DNA from: Lachnospiraceae bacterium
GTDB lineage: Bacteria; Bacillota; Clostridia; Lachnospirales; Lachnospiraceae
Direction: 5' to 3'
Length of the DNA: 39,551 nucleotides
Assembly: GCA_900766915.1 (NCBI GenBank)
Contig: CAAFXE010000244.1
Coordinates: 1 to 39,551, forward strand
Shown here: positions 29,623-38,261 of the stretch, one piece after another
How positions within the stretch are numbered: position 1 is the first letter of the stretch
Layout: every line of letters begins with the position of its first letter
Made by a program: the position numbers and the translations under genes
Notes under the pieces: model-generated
The model's database searches: none
What the model was told of the DNA's origin: nothing
Seen by the model: only the letters and a program-made list of their open reading frames with translations

Positions 29623-31167
29623 TTATTCCAGTTCAATGGTTCCAGGTGGCTTACTGGTGAGATCATACAGTACTCTGTTAACGCCCTTCACTTCATTGAT
29701 GATTCTGCTCATGACCTTATTCAGTACTTCATAAGGAATCTCTGCCGCTTCTGCTGTCATGAAGTCAATAGTATTGACTGCACGAAGAGCCACTGCGTAG
29801 TCATAGGTTCTCTCATCACCCATAACACCTACAGAACGCATATTGGTCAGTGCCGCAAAGTACTGTCCAAGTCCACGGTCAAGCCCCGCTTTTGCAATCT
29901 CTTCACGGTAGATGGCATCTGCATCCTGTACAATCCGTACCTTGTCAGCAGTCACTTCTCCTACGATACGAACTCCAAGGCCCGGTCCCGGGAACGGCTG
30001 ACGAAATACCAGATACTCCGGAATGCCAAGCTCCAGACCAACCTTACGTACCTCATCCTTGAAAAGGTCACGAAGCGGTTCAATGATCTCTTTGAAATCT
30101 ACGCAATCCGGAAGTCCGCCTACGTTGTGGTGAGATTTGATCACTGCGGATTCCCCACCAAGACCGCTTTCTACCACGTCCGGGTAAATGGTTCCCTGAA
30201 CAAGGAAATCTACGGCACCGATCTTCTTTGCTTCTTCTTCAAAGACACGGATAAATTCTTCACCGATGATCTTACGTTTTTTCTCCGGCTCGGAAACTCC
30301 TGCCAGTTTTTCATAGAAACGTTCCTGGGCATTCACACGGATGAAATTCAATTCATAATTTCCTGTTGGTCCAAAGATTGCCTCTACCTCATCTCCTTCG
30401 TTTTTACGGAGAAGACCATGATCTACAAATACACAGGTCAGCTGTTCGCCTACGGCTTTGGATAAGAGAACGGCTGCTACGGAAGAATCCACACCGCCGG
30501 ACAATGCACATAACACCTTACCGTTACCAACTTTTTCGCGAATTGCTTTGACAGAGCTTTCCACAAAAGCATCCATTTTCCAGTCACCGGAGCATCCGCA
30601 GACATTGTACACAAAGTTGGAAAGCATTTTGATACCTTCCTGTGTATGAAGTACCTCCGGATGGAACTGGATCGCATATAAACGATCCTCCGGACGTTCT
30701 GCTGCCGCTACCGGACAGTCTGCTGTATGGGCAGAAATTTTAAATCCCGGTGCTGTCTTTGAAATATAATCAAAATGGCTCATCCAGCAGATGGTTGTGG
30801 GTGATACATTTCCAAACAGTGCAGAACCGTTGTCTACAAAAACTTCTGTTTTACCATATTCACGAACAGGAGCCTTTTCTACCTTGCCCCCAAGTACATG
30901 CATCATCAGCTGTGCACCGTAGCAAAGTCCCAGAACCGGGATCCCCAGTTCAAAAAGCTCTTTTGTATAAGTCGGTGCGCCTTCTTCATAGCAGCTGTTC
31001 GGTCCGCCCGTCAAAATGATTCCTTTCGGATTCATGGCTTTGATCGTTTCAATATCTGTTTTATAAGAATATATTTCACAGTATACATTACATTCACGAA
31101 CACGACGTGCTACCAGCTGGTTATATTGTCCACCAAAATCGATGACTATGACCGTTTCTCTCTTCAC
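29623..31167 (-). CDS. guaA: GMP synthase (glutamine-hydrolysing)
   Basis: This complete 514-residue GuaA converts XMP, ATP and glutamine to GMP. The start is the GTG at 31167 (MKRETVIVIDFGGQYNQ) with AAGGAGG 7 nt upstream; the longer ATG frame is unlikely. The glutaminase domain keeps its triad: Cys82 in GLCYGAQ, and His169 and Glu171 in FHPE. The synthetase domain has the P-loop LSGGVDSS, KSHHNVGGLPD and RQPFPGPGLG, with the C-terminal dimerisation domain ending KPPGTIELE. This is presumably the housekeeping copy; a glutaminase-defective paralogue lies at 15158-16450. A TTGACG/TAAACT promoter lies upstream. Confidence 0.97.
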   Translation of the reverse strand: MKRETVIVIDFGGQYNQLVARRVRECNVYCEIYSYKTDIETIKAMNPKGIILTGGPNSCYEEGAPTYTKELFELGIPVLGLCYGAQLMMHVLGGKVEKAPVREYGKTEVFVDNGSALFGNVSPTTICWMSHFDYISKTAPGFKISAHTADCPVAAAERPEDRLYAIQFHPEVLHTQEGIKMLSNFVYNVCGCSGDWKMDAFVESSVKAIREKVGNGKVLCALSGGVDSSVAAVLLSKAVGEQLTCVFVDHGLLRKNEGDEVEAIFGPTGNYELNFIRVNAQERFYEKLAGVSEPEKKRKIIGEEFIRVFEEEAKKIGAVDFLVQGTIYPDVVESGLGGESAVIKSHHNVGGLPDCVDFKEIIEPLRDLFKDEVRKVGLELGIPEYLVFRQPFPGPGLGVRIVGEVTADKVRIVQDADAIYREEIAKAGLDRGLGQYFAALTNMRSVGVMGDERTYDYAVALRAVNTIDFMTAEAAEIPYEVLNKVMSRIINEVKGVNRVLYDLTSKPPGTIELE

Positions 31168-31260
31168 GTATCTTCCTCCTTCGATGGCCTTTTTGTATCT
31201 CATTTCTACCTTTCAGGTTTGAATTTCAAAACACTCGCCCATCTTATTTTTCATGTTTGC

Positions 31261-31289
31261 AGTTTACTACCGTTTTTCCCTATCGTCAA
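31261..31289 (-). promoter_or_regulatory. Promoter of guaA
   Basis: On the minus strand TTGACG (31289-31284) and TAAACT (31266-31261) are spaced exactly 17 nt apart, with a leader of about 90 nt. I see no guanine-riboswitch core in the leader. Confidence 0.65.
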
Positions 31290-31329
31290 TATTTTTATTT
31301 GCTGTGTGCATGGATTTCGAAGAATTCTT

Positions 31330-32079
31330 CTACTCTCCCTTACCATGCTTTTTCATCATCCGTATTGCCGGATACAACAGCATAAGTCCGCTTGTAAATG
31401 CCAGAGCTGTATACAATACAACTCCTGAATTATCACCTGTCTTCGCAATATTTCCCGTATATCCTGCGTTTATCCTTTCTTCTCCCGGTGTACTCGAATC
31501 TGTATGATCATTGTAACGATCCGTTTTCTCGGGTTTTAAACTGATCTCCACATTTTCGTATACCCATTCATCCTTCGACGTATCACTGTAATAGTAATTG
31601 TTTGGCAGTGAGACCAAAAAGGATACAAAATCATACCGGTTACGATCAGTCAAAAGCTGCTGTGCATTGACAAGATAAAGTCCGGTTGATAAGTCATCAA
31701 TCACTGCCACACCATCTGATGTTTTACCGGTGGCAGTCGCCTTCATTTTTCCTGCATCCACCTCATTTTTTACATCATGCGCCATTTTTTCCCAGTCCTT
31801 CGCAGTCGTTTTAGAACTGATCCTTGAAAAATCCACACTGATGGAGTCTACAGCCTGATAGCTGCCGCCTGCATCAATGTCAGCCACTTTATACAGATTG
31901 ATTGTAATGGGCAGTTCCTGTATTTCGCGATAGGTGCTGCCTGTCACATCAATCTTTACAGAGCATTTTTTGTCAACCTCCACACTTCCTGCTGCATATA
32001 CCTCCGGTGACACAAACACCGGGCATACCAACACCATTGCAAGAACAACTGCGCTTAGCTGTCTTATTTTTTTCCACAT
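31330..32079 (-). CDS. Accessory pilin with atypical IAKTG sorting signal
   Basis: This 249-residue secreted protein has a signal peptide (about 1-29, ending VYA/AGS) and a pilin-like body (about 35-180) with a CnaB-like strand pattern (ITINLYKVADIDAGGSY and DDLSTGLYLVNA). After a charged linker, the C-terminal sorting signal is IAKTG at 211-215, then a hydrophobic segment (about 219-238) and a basic tail KKHGKGE. The motif differs from LPxTG but has the right architecture, so it may be the basal or minor pilin recognised by the neighbouring class C sortase. It overlaps the sortase gene by 16 nt, and GAGGAGG lies 8 nt upstream of its ATG. Confidence 0.82.
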   Translation of the reverse strand: MWKKIRQLSAVVLAMVLVCPVFVSPEVYAAGSVEVDKKCSVKIDVTGSTYREIQELPITINLYKVADIDAGGSYQAVDSISVDFSRISSKTTAKDWEKMAHDVKNEVDAGKMKATATGKTSDGVAVIDDLSTGLYLVNAQQLLTDRNRYDFVSFLVSLPNNYYYSDTSKDEWVYENVEISLKPEKTDRYNDHTDSSTPGEERINAGYTGNIAKTGDNSGVVLYTALAFTSGLMLLYPAIRMMKKHGKGE

Positions 32080-32951
32080 TCTTTCGTCCTCCTCTCAATT
32101 GTTGTTTGCAAAAGTTTCATAATTATAATCAAAAGCACTGTTACCGATAAACCAAGAGCCGTATAAATCATGTAATAGTTCTGTACAGACTCTAACATTG
32201 TTTCCGGAAGGCTCTGCTCTACACTGTCTACTTCCCTCTGATAAGGTATGCGGCTTCCCCGGACTAAAAGTCTGTGGGAGTTTACACCATAGGGTGTACA
32301 GGTAAATAATGTTACATAATCTTTTTCCTCCTCAATGCTTAATGCAGCCTCCAACGCATCCACATCATCCTTATCTATCATATCCAGTACCTGATCAACC
32401 TGATAAGCAAGTGTTTCATTCAACACATGGATATAAAATTCATCTCCTTTCTGCAGCTGGTCAATATATGTAAATAAGCGGGCACTGGGAAGTCCACGGT
32501 GAGCGGCCAACACACAATGGGTACCTTCACCGCCAATGGGCAGCGCTGTACCATTCATATGACCTATACCGGTCTGGAGTACCTCTTCCTCCGTTCCGTG
32601 ATAAATGGCCAGTTTGATATGAATCTTTGGAATGGATAAATATCCCATGACACCATCATCTGCGATATTTAGCACTTTCCAATATTCCGTGGATTTTATG
32701 CCTTTATCTCTGATACCAAAGGCATCACCATAAATCACATTGGATCCTAAAGTCTTGTTAAAGCATTCTGCACGCTCCCATTCCCCGGTAAAGTCCTCCG
32801 CCTCCATCTCTCTTACCACTTCCTCATAGCCGGCAATGAGTCTGCTCTGTCTATAAGTATTCCATTGGTTTGAAACAGAAGGATACAGCACCAGGGACAA
32901 TCCGGCTAAGAATATAAGAATAAATATCACATTTAGAAACTTCTTTTTCAC
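32064..32951 (-). CDS. srtC: Class C sortase (pilus polymerase)
   Basis: This 295-residue sortase starts at a GTG at 32951 (AAGGAG 8 nt upstream). It has an N-terminal membrane anchor (about 7-24), a catalytic domain and a second membrane segment near the C-terminus (about 263-283), the two-anchor layout of class C enzymes. Catalytic residues are His151 (AAHRGL), Cys218 (LFTCTPYG) and Arg227 (NSHRLLVRG). It should join pilin subunits by linking the Thr of one sorting signal to a pilin Lys of the next. It lies between the major pilin and accessory pilin genes. I do not see a clear DPW/DPF lid motif in the N-terminal region. Confidence 0.93.
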   Translation of the reverse strand: MKKKFLNVIFILIFLAGLSLVLYPSVSNQWNTYRQSRLIAGYEEVVREMEAEDFTGEWERAECFNKTLGSNVIYGDAFGIRDKGIKSTEYWKVLNIADDGVMGYLSIPKIHIKLAIYHGTEEEVLQTGIGHMNGTALPIGGEGTHCVLAAHRGLPSARLFTYIDQLQKGDEFYIHVLNETLAYQVDQVLDMIDKDDVDALEAALSIEEEKDYVTLFTCTPYGVNSHRLLVRGSRIPYQREVDSVEQSLPETMLESVQNYYMIYTALGLSVTVLLIIIMKLLQTTIERRTKECGKK

Positions 32952-32982
32952 CCGGACTCTCCTTACTGCTGTATTTTTTATG

Positions 32983-32998
32983 ACTGTTCACTCCGTTT
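32983..32998. repeat. Dispersed intergenic repeat, partial copy B
   Basis: ACTGTTCACTCCGTTT is identical to 17578-17593 and lies between the major pilin and sortase genes. Confidence 0.55.
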
Positions 32999-33011
32999 TT
33001 GTAACATTTTC

Positions 33012-33041
33012 TTCTCAGGGGCTTTGCAAAGCCCCTGAGAA
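33012..33041 (-). terminator. Strong hairpin between the major pilin and sortase genes
   Basis: TTCTCAGGGGCTT pairs perfectly with its complement across 33012-33041 around a 4-nt loop. On the minus strand no good U tract follows, so it may act as an mRNA 3'-end stabiliser or partial terminator. Either would give more major pilin than sortase. Confidence 0.6.
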
Positions 33042-33068
33042 AATAATTTTCATAATGGTATTTCCCTG

Positions 33069-34523
33069 TTATGAATTATCCTGTTTTCTACGGCTTACAA
33101 ATAAGTAAGTTCCTGCCGCAACCATACCTGCGCAACCGACAATTGTGAAGATTGTTGTACCTACGCCACCGGTGGATGGAAGCGCAATCAATTTGGAGTC
33201 AACTACATAACCGGATATAGAAATATTTTTATTTCCGTCTGCAGTAATTGTAACTGTTGCTCCGTCAGTATTGACAGAATATCCTTCCGGTGCTTTTGTT
33301 TCTTCAAACCAATAGGTTCCTTCATCTAATCCTTTCACCTGAACTTTACCTTTTTGAGTACCGCTTGCACCCACTTTTATCGTCTGTGCTGCTTCAGATT
33401 CCGTAGATTCTGCCAACTTATAAACTCCATCTGACACTTTTACAAAATACAATGCCGGTAAATTTTTAGAATCAACATCATCTTTACTTCCTGCATATAC
33501 CCGGAATTCCGCACCGGTTAAAACCTCATTGTCTAATACATTTTCATCATTATCTTTTTCAAATGCATATTTTGTGATTGTAACATCACCTGTATAGGCA
33601 TCCACTGTATCTGATTGATTTGTTTTGTCTGTCGTTGCTGTATTACTAATTGTTGTATCACTTGTAACGATTGCTGTAACAGTTACAACAACAGACTCAC
33701 CTGCATGTGCATTTTCATCCCCAATGTATGTACTTTCAAATGATACTGTTACAGCCTCATTTTCTTTAGCCGGAAGTTTTGTTGTTGCATCAGCGGTATT
33801 CGCACTTCCAAATATGAGTTGATAAGCGATGCCTTCGTCTACTGTTACATCGCCAACCTGAACAGTCACACCCGTAATCTTTAATCCATTTGGCGTATCT
33901 GCGATTTCAAATGCTCTATCAGTTGTATTGGTTTCATAGCTTGGAAAAGTTGTTGTAATATCAAACTGAATTTCATCTCCTCTTCCAACAAACTGGTCAT
34001 CTGCACCATTAATCGTTTTTTCCACAAAATAGTCTGAATATTTTGCCCAGACAATTGGATCTTCCACTGGAACAGTGATTAAATGTGTGTTTTCATCGTA
34101 GGCATATAAGGAAGCACCCATAACGTTGTAAGTACTTTTTGATCCTGTAGCAATCATCAGATATGCACCAATCTCTAAATTGCTGAAAGTTACCTCCGTA
34201 ACACCTTCGCCAACAGTCTTAACGTCTTTTTCTGCTATTGTCGATCCTTCAGCAAGCACCTCTCCTTTTAATCCTTCCCAATCAATCGTTGCAGGATTTT
34301 TAGTTTTATCAACATATGATTCAGCCCAATCGGCAACTGTCCATTCATTCTTGTTCTCATCAAGGGTGACTACCTGGTAAATCTTGACTGTCGTTTCTTC
34401 ATTGGCATTTAAACCTTTTACTTTGATTGCACCGGTTTCTTCCGCTGCCATTGTTGTCAGGCCCATTCCAAATATCATGGTGAACGCCAGCAACATGGCT
34501 AAAACTTTTTTGATGTTTTTCAT
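33069..34523 (-). CDS. SpaA-type major pilin subunit with LPSTG sorting signal
   Basis: This 484-residue pilin starts at the ATG at 34523 (MKNIKKVLAMLLAFTMIFG), with AAGGAG 6 nt upstream; the longer frame to 34685 lies in the preceding gene. A signal peptide (about 1-28, TTMAAEE) is followed by an N-terminal domain, then isopeptide-forming CnaB-like domains: NAxAF-like and FEIADTPNGLKITGV in the middle, then TGAEFRVYAG and the E-box YWFEETKAPEGYSV in the last domain. A candidate pilin lysine lies in IVWAKYSDYFVEKT (about residues 155-170). LPSTG is at 448-452, then a membrane segment and SRRKQDNS. It should form the pilus shaft polymerised by the adjacent sortase. Confidence 0.93.
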   Translation of the reverse strand: MKNIKKVLAMLLAFTMIFGMGLTTMAAEETGAIKVKGLNANEETTVKIYQVVTLDENKNEWTVADWAESYVDKTKNPATIDWEGLKGEVLAEGSTIAEKDVKTVGEGVTEVTFSNLEIGAYLMIATGSKSTYNVMGASLYAYDENTHLITVPVEDPIVWAKYSDYFVEKTINGADDQFVGRGDEIQFDITTTFPSYETNTTDRAFEIADTPNGLKITGVTVQVGDVTVDEGIAYQLIFGSANTADATTKLPAKENEAVTVSFESTYIGDENAHAGESVVVTVTAIVTSDTTISNTATTDKTNQSDTVDAYTGDVTITKYAFEKDNDENVLDNEVLTGAEFRVYAGSKDDVDSKNLPALYFVKVSDGVYKLAESTESEAAQTIKVGASGTQKGKVQVKGLDEGTYWFEETKAPEGYSVNTDGATVTITADGNKNISISGYVVDSKLIALPSTGGVGTTIFTIVGCAGMVAAGTYLFVSRRKQDNS

Positions 34524-34545
34524 CACACTCTCCTTTTCTTTTTTA

Positions 34546-37500
34546 TTATTTATATTTTTTGCATTTGTAACCATTTTCAAACAAGGCATATGCTGCTCCA
34601 AGCATACATATGATTCCTCCGACGAAATAAGAACAGGTTCCCATGCCACCGGTGGATGGAAGCTCATAGAGCACTTCGTTTTCATAATAATAGGTATGAA
34701 CTTCGATTATTACGTCATCCCCCTCGATCATTTCTATTTCCGGCGAAACAACAGTTTCACCCATCGAAATTTCCGGCATATTTTCACTCATTACAACAGT
34801 CCATGCCTCATTGCTCACTGCATATCCTGCAGGTGCCTGAAGTTCTGTCATTTTGTATGTGCCATCCCCAATAATTTCTGCCGGCACAGAGCAGTTTTCG
34901 TCTGTATACCAGATTACTTTTCCATCATCTTTTTGGGAAAGCCCATAGTATACCGAAGCACTTTCCGTCACAGGCTCCAGTTGAAACTTCGCTCCCTCCA
35001 AAAGCTTTCCATCACTGCTCTTTTTAAGAAGCTGCCATTGTTTCTCTATTTTCAATGCATTGGTAATCACTGCTTTGGCATCTTCTCCAAGTTTTATGGC
35101 ACCGTCGGAACCATCAATAGATGCAGTATCATAGGTTTCCTCAACAAGTGTCTTGACAGGTATTTTATATTTTGCGGTATCATAATTTACCTCCGTCACC
35201 TGAAACTCTGTTCCTGACAGGATTTGTGTAACAATGATTGTATAACCTGCTCCAATACCTGAGATCAGTCCCTCTGCTGTGGAAGTCCCGCACACAATCG
35301 CTTCTGTTCCGTTATTTCTCAATTCTCCATTTTCATAGTAATAATAGTTTTTATCGGAATCCTGCATGTAGTAAGAGCCAATATACGGAGCCAATGCTCC
35401 CTGCCTATTTTCCAGAAGTATTTGAAATGTAAATGTATCCTCTGTTGTCTGCCCCGTCTTCATCTCCTTTGTGATCCGAAGCTCTCTGCTGTTATATACA
35501 GAGCAGTTGTTTTCATAAACTACCAATGGCCGTTTACTCACTTCTGTCCGGGCAGTTTCAACATTGTCAATGATTCCGCTGCTTTGTTCTTCTTCCGTAT
35601 ATTCCTTATGCCCTACACCATTAATCACAACCTTATCAAATTCCTTTGCATGGACACCGATTTCTGAAAGATAATATTTGCGATTCTCCTGCAGTCCTGA
35701 AAAACGGGCTGTTTCTCCTGACTTTAAATAGAATACATTGTCATAGGAAACATCATCGAATGTTTGATCATTCAAAAATGTAATCGGTGTATCGGTACCC
35801 TTATATACGGCTGTTGTTAACGGTACATACTCATCAGGATCGTAGATTTCAACTCCGGTGTTTTCGTCTACAGATATGATTTTTTGCGCAAATGCCTGAA
35901 ATGCAAACTGTACATTGGCATATTTTTCTTTATCCGTATTGGTAAGCTCTTTTGATATATCAAATGTTCCTTTTGGAATTGCAGGAATATTAAATTTAAT
36001 GTGTAAATTTGATGCTCCTGCTCCACGCTCCATATAGAACATTTTTAATGTATGTGCAGTGTAATCGGAAAATGTGTTTCCGGTAAAATATTCATTTACT
36101 TTTTCAGCCTTCCAGGCTGTTCCATCCGGAAAAATTCCGGCTTTTTGAAACATTGCCTTGATTGTGGTTGTAGACAGGCCCGGCGTACCACCTGTGGCAC
36201 AATCATACCAGCCAACCTCTCCTGTGGAAAAATCAATATACCCTGAATGAGCATCGTGAATACCACCAATATCAAGGACTAATACCTCATCAATGAAAAC
36301 CCATAGATCATCATCCCCATTGAATTCATATCTCATGGGAGAGCGCTGTTCTTTAAATTCTGCCAGTCCTTCTTTTGGTTGAACAAATGGAACCTCCATG
36401 TACATACCAAAATAGAAATCCGTCTCTCCCTGTGTCTGATACAGTTTTTCATTATATCGGGGATGCGTTTTGTCAAGCTCTATTCCATACTCATCATAAA
36501 GATTTGTATTTCCTGCAAATTTACCTGCTTCAATTGCGTTGTATGGCAAAAAATTTCCTCTTTGAAAGAAGTAGCGCTGGGGATCCGTATAACCGTATGG
36601 TGTACCCAGTTGCCGGTATACTGTAAAATCTGTGTTTTCCAGATAAGCATAATTTTCAAAGCTGCTGTATTCATAATAACCGGATGCATCATAGGTATCT
36701 TTTAAGAACAAATGATTGACGTTTGTTCCATTGGCAAATGCATTTTTCAGCGATCGGTGATTACCATTTTTCGCTACCGGATATCCGTCAACCAATACAT
36801 TTTTTACCAGACCCGGTTTGATCGTACCATTACCATATTCGCCTCCAAGTCCGTAAAAGTTTTCCCCACCCTGGGAATAATTGGTCATTTTCATCACAAT
36901 CCCTGCGGCTTCATGGTCTAGCGTTTCAACTGTTGTTAATGGTTCTGCTTCCTGATCACTTTGGGAAAGCTCATCTAATTCTGTCTCATCCTGCAGCCAC
37001 AGAATGCTGAATACAGAAAAGCTATCTGTGACGAATTCTGCCCTTTCTATTTTTATTTGGTCAGTGGTTGTTACTGTAGCTTCTAAAGCTTCTTCAACAA
37101 CACCTTCCGCATCTTCGATATGATGTATTACCATGATCTTTGCTGCCTCTGTATCTTCTGTGGATACGGTTTCCGGAATCGATGCTTCTTTGTATTCCAT
37201 AAAGACTTTAACCATACCTTCAGGCTCGGTTTCATTACCTTCTGCGTCAAGAAGTGTAATATCATATGCAAAGAAACCTAAAACCTTTTTACTTTCTTCA
37301 GCAGCTTTTTTATCAATCTGTTCTGCAATTTCTAGGTATTTTTCCTGAGTTTCTTCGTTATTTTCTTTCATTGGAGTTACTCTTAAATCGGCTACATTCA
37401 AAAGAGCTCTATCTGTTGCTGTTAAATGAATCCTGACATCATCGTCTTCATATTCAAGAGTTCTGGGTTCCTCTGCACTCTCAGGTACATTTTCTTCTTC

Positions 37501-37833
37501 CTTCTCTGTTTCCTCTTCCTCCCCGTCGACTTTTATCTCTTCCTGTGGGGTTTCTTTTTCTTCCTGTGGGGCGTCTGTTTCCTCCTGTTTAACCTCTGTA
37601 TCTTCCTGTTGGGCTTTTGTCTCCTCCCGCAGAGCTTCTGCCTCCTCCTGTGGGACTATTGTCTCCTCCTGCAGAGCTTCTGCTTCCTCCTGTGGGACTT
37701 CTTTTTCTTCCTGTGAAGCTTCCGTCTTCTCCTCTGGTATTTCAGATGCTGAAGCCGATAGGACTACGTTGAGTGCCAGCATTACACAAAGTAACAATGC
37801 AAAGAGTTGTCTTCTTTTTTTCTTACTTTTCAT
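34546..37833 (-). CDS. Large LPSTG-anchored pilus adhesin (fibro-slime domain, Glu-rich N-terminus)
   Basis: This 1095-residue protein is taken from the second of two adjacent ATGs because of AAGGAGG spacing. After a signal peptide (about 1-30) comes a region very rich in Glu and Gln (about 32-125), with imperfect repeats of about 10 residues around PQEE/LQEE. The middle carries a fibro-slime/PA14-like domain (about 390-640, with FNGDDDLWVFIDEVLVLDIGG and HDAHSGYIDFSTG). Pilin-type domains follow (LRITKEMKTGQ, GAKFQLEPV and the E-box-like MTELQAPAGYAVS). LPSTG lies at 1058-1062 with a membrane anchor. As first gene of the pilus operon and largest subunit, it is probably the tip adhesin binding a host or dietary glycan; the ligand is unknown. 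Confidence 0.9.
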   Translation of the reverse strand: MKSKKKRRQLFALLLCVMLALNVVLSASASEIPEEKTEASQEEKEVPQEEAEALQEETIVPQEEAEALREETKAQQEDTEVKQEETDAPQEEKETPQEEIKVDGEEEETEKEEENVPESAEEPRTLEYEDDDVRIHLTATDRALLNVADLRVTPMKENNEETQEKYLEIAEQIDKKAAEESKKVLGFFAYDITLLDAEGNETEPEGMVKVFMEYKEASIPETVSTEDTEAAKIMVIHHIEDAEGVVEEALEATVTTTDQIKIERAEFVTDSFSVFSILWLQDETELDELSQSDQEAEPLTTVETLDHEAAGIVMKMTNYSQGGENFYGLGGEYGNGTIKPGLVKNVLVDGYPVAKNGNHRSLKNAFANGTNVNHLFLKDTYDASGYYEYSSFENYAYLENTDFTVYRQLGTPYGYTDPQRYFFQRGNFLPYNAIEAGKFAGNTNLYDEYGIELDKTHPRYNEKLYQTQGETDFYFGMYMEVPFVQPKEGLAEFKEQRSPMRYEFNGDDDLWVFIDEVLVLDIGGIHDAHSGYIDFSTGEVGWYDCATGGTPGLSTTTIKAMFQKAGIFPDGTAWKAEKVNEYFTGNTFSDYTAHTLKMFYMERGAGASNLHIKFNIPAIPKGTFDISKELTNTDKEKYANVQFAFQAFAQKIISVDENTGVEIYDPDEYVPLTTAVYKGTDTPITFLNDQTFDDVSYDNVFYLKSGETARFSGLQENRKYYLSEIGVHAKEFDKVVINGVGHKEYTEEEQSSGIIDNVETARTEVSKRPLVVYENNCSVYNSRELRITKEMKTGQTTEDTFTFQILLENRQGALAPYIGSYYMQDSDKNYYYYENGELRNNGTEAIVCGTSTAEGLISGIGAGYTIIVTQILSGTEFQVTEVNYDTAKYKIPVKTLVEETYDTASIDGSDGAIKLGEDAKAVITNALKIEKQWQLLKKSSDGKLLEGAKFQLEPVTESASVYYGLSQKDDGKVIWYTDENCSVPAEIIGDGTYKMTELQAPAGYAVSNEAWTVVMSENMPEISMGETVVSPEIEMIEGDDVIIEVHTYYYENEVLYELPSTGGMGTCSYFVGGIICMLGAAYALFENGYKCKKYK
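37530..37740 (-). repeat. Imperfect in-frame repeat coding for Glu/Gln-rich decapeptides
   Basis: Repeats of roughly 30 nt, with plus-strand units such as CTCCTCCTGTGGGACT and CTCCTCCTGCAGAGCTTCTG, encode the Glu-rich N-terminal stalk of the adhesin. Copy number could vary between strains by slippage or recombination. Confidence 0.65.
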
Positions 37834-37874
37834 CATTTCCTCCTTCTATATGTATTTTTTCGCACTTCCGCATA

Positions 37875-37914
37875 AATAAAAAAGAAGAGGCTATCACGCG
37901 TTAGATAACCTCTT
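37875..37914 (-). terminator. Leader terminator upstream of the pilus operon
   Basis: AAGAGGCTATC (37885-37895) pairs with GATAACCTCTT (37904-37914), with a G-U pair, and is followed on the minus strand by CTTTTTTATT. It lies about 40-80 nt before the adhesin start, so transcripts begun further upstream would have to read through it. This suggests attenuation of pilus expression or the 3' end of a small RNA. I see no recognisable riboswitch aptamer. Confidence 0.65.
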
Positions 37915-37932
37915 GTAGTAACCTTATTCATT

Positions 37933-37982
37933 CGTATCCGTTCACTACCTTCCAAATACGATTAGTGGTTTGTGAACAGTTA
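37933..37982. repeat. Dispersed 50-nt intergenic repeat, copy C
   Basis: This 50-nt unit begins CGTATCCGTTCA and ends TGAACAGTTA. It matches copy D at 38060-38109 at about 42 of 50 positions. Internal complementarity (CGTAT with ATACG, and GTTCA with TGAAC) makes it palindromic. Confidence 0.65.
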
Positions 37983-38059
37983 CATTTATTCTTTAAAATT
38001 ATTATATTGTTGAAGGAAATATTTTATGACTGATTTAATCAAAAGAATTTTCAATTTTT

Positions 38060-38109
38060 CGTATCTGTTCAATACCTTCCAGATACGAATCGTGGCTTCT
38101 GAACAGTTA
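38060..38109. repeat. Dispersed 50-nt intergenic repeat, copy D
   Basis: Second full unit, with stems CGTATCTG/CAGATACG and CTGTTCA/TGAACAG, 127 bp from copy C. The intergenic region 37834-38261 consists largely of these units plus AT-rich spacer. Confidence 0.65.
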
Positions 38110-38171
38110 TATATCTTCTCTATGAATCTCTGATACCCTTGACCATACTGATCTCTGGTGCTAAATTAATG

Positions 38172-38205
38172 TTACTGTTCACTCCGTTCCGTACCTTCCG
38201 GATAC
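38172..38205. repeat. Dispersed intergenic repeat, copy E (rearranged)
   Basis: Contains ACTGTTCACTCCGTT (as in copies A and B) joined to CGTACCTTCCGGATAC (as in copies C and D), just upstream of the amidohydrolase gene. Confidence 0.55.
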
Positions 38206-38261
38206 AGAGCAAACATGAAAATCACTTAATAATAGGATTGAAGCAAAAACAGGAGGTTGTC

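Noticed and set aside
30127..30465. Plus-strand ORFs inside guaA, the short guaA paralogue and the kinase genes
   Set aside because: They are antisense shadows of strongly conserved minus-strand genes and lack ribosome binding sites.
31168..31330. Purine riboswitch in the guaA leader
   Set aside because: A normal promoter and a leader of about 90 nt are visible, but no three-way-junction aptamer consensus.
37834..38261. c-di-GMP riboswitch upstream of the pilus operon
   Set aside because: A leader terminator is present, but I find no recognisable GEMM aptamer core; the region is mainly dispersed repeats.
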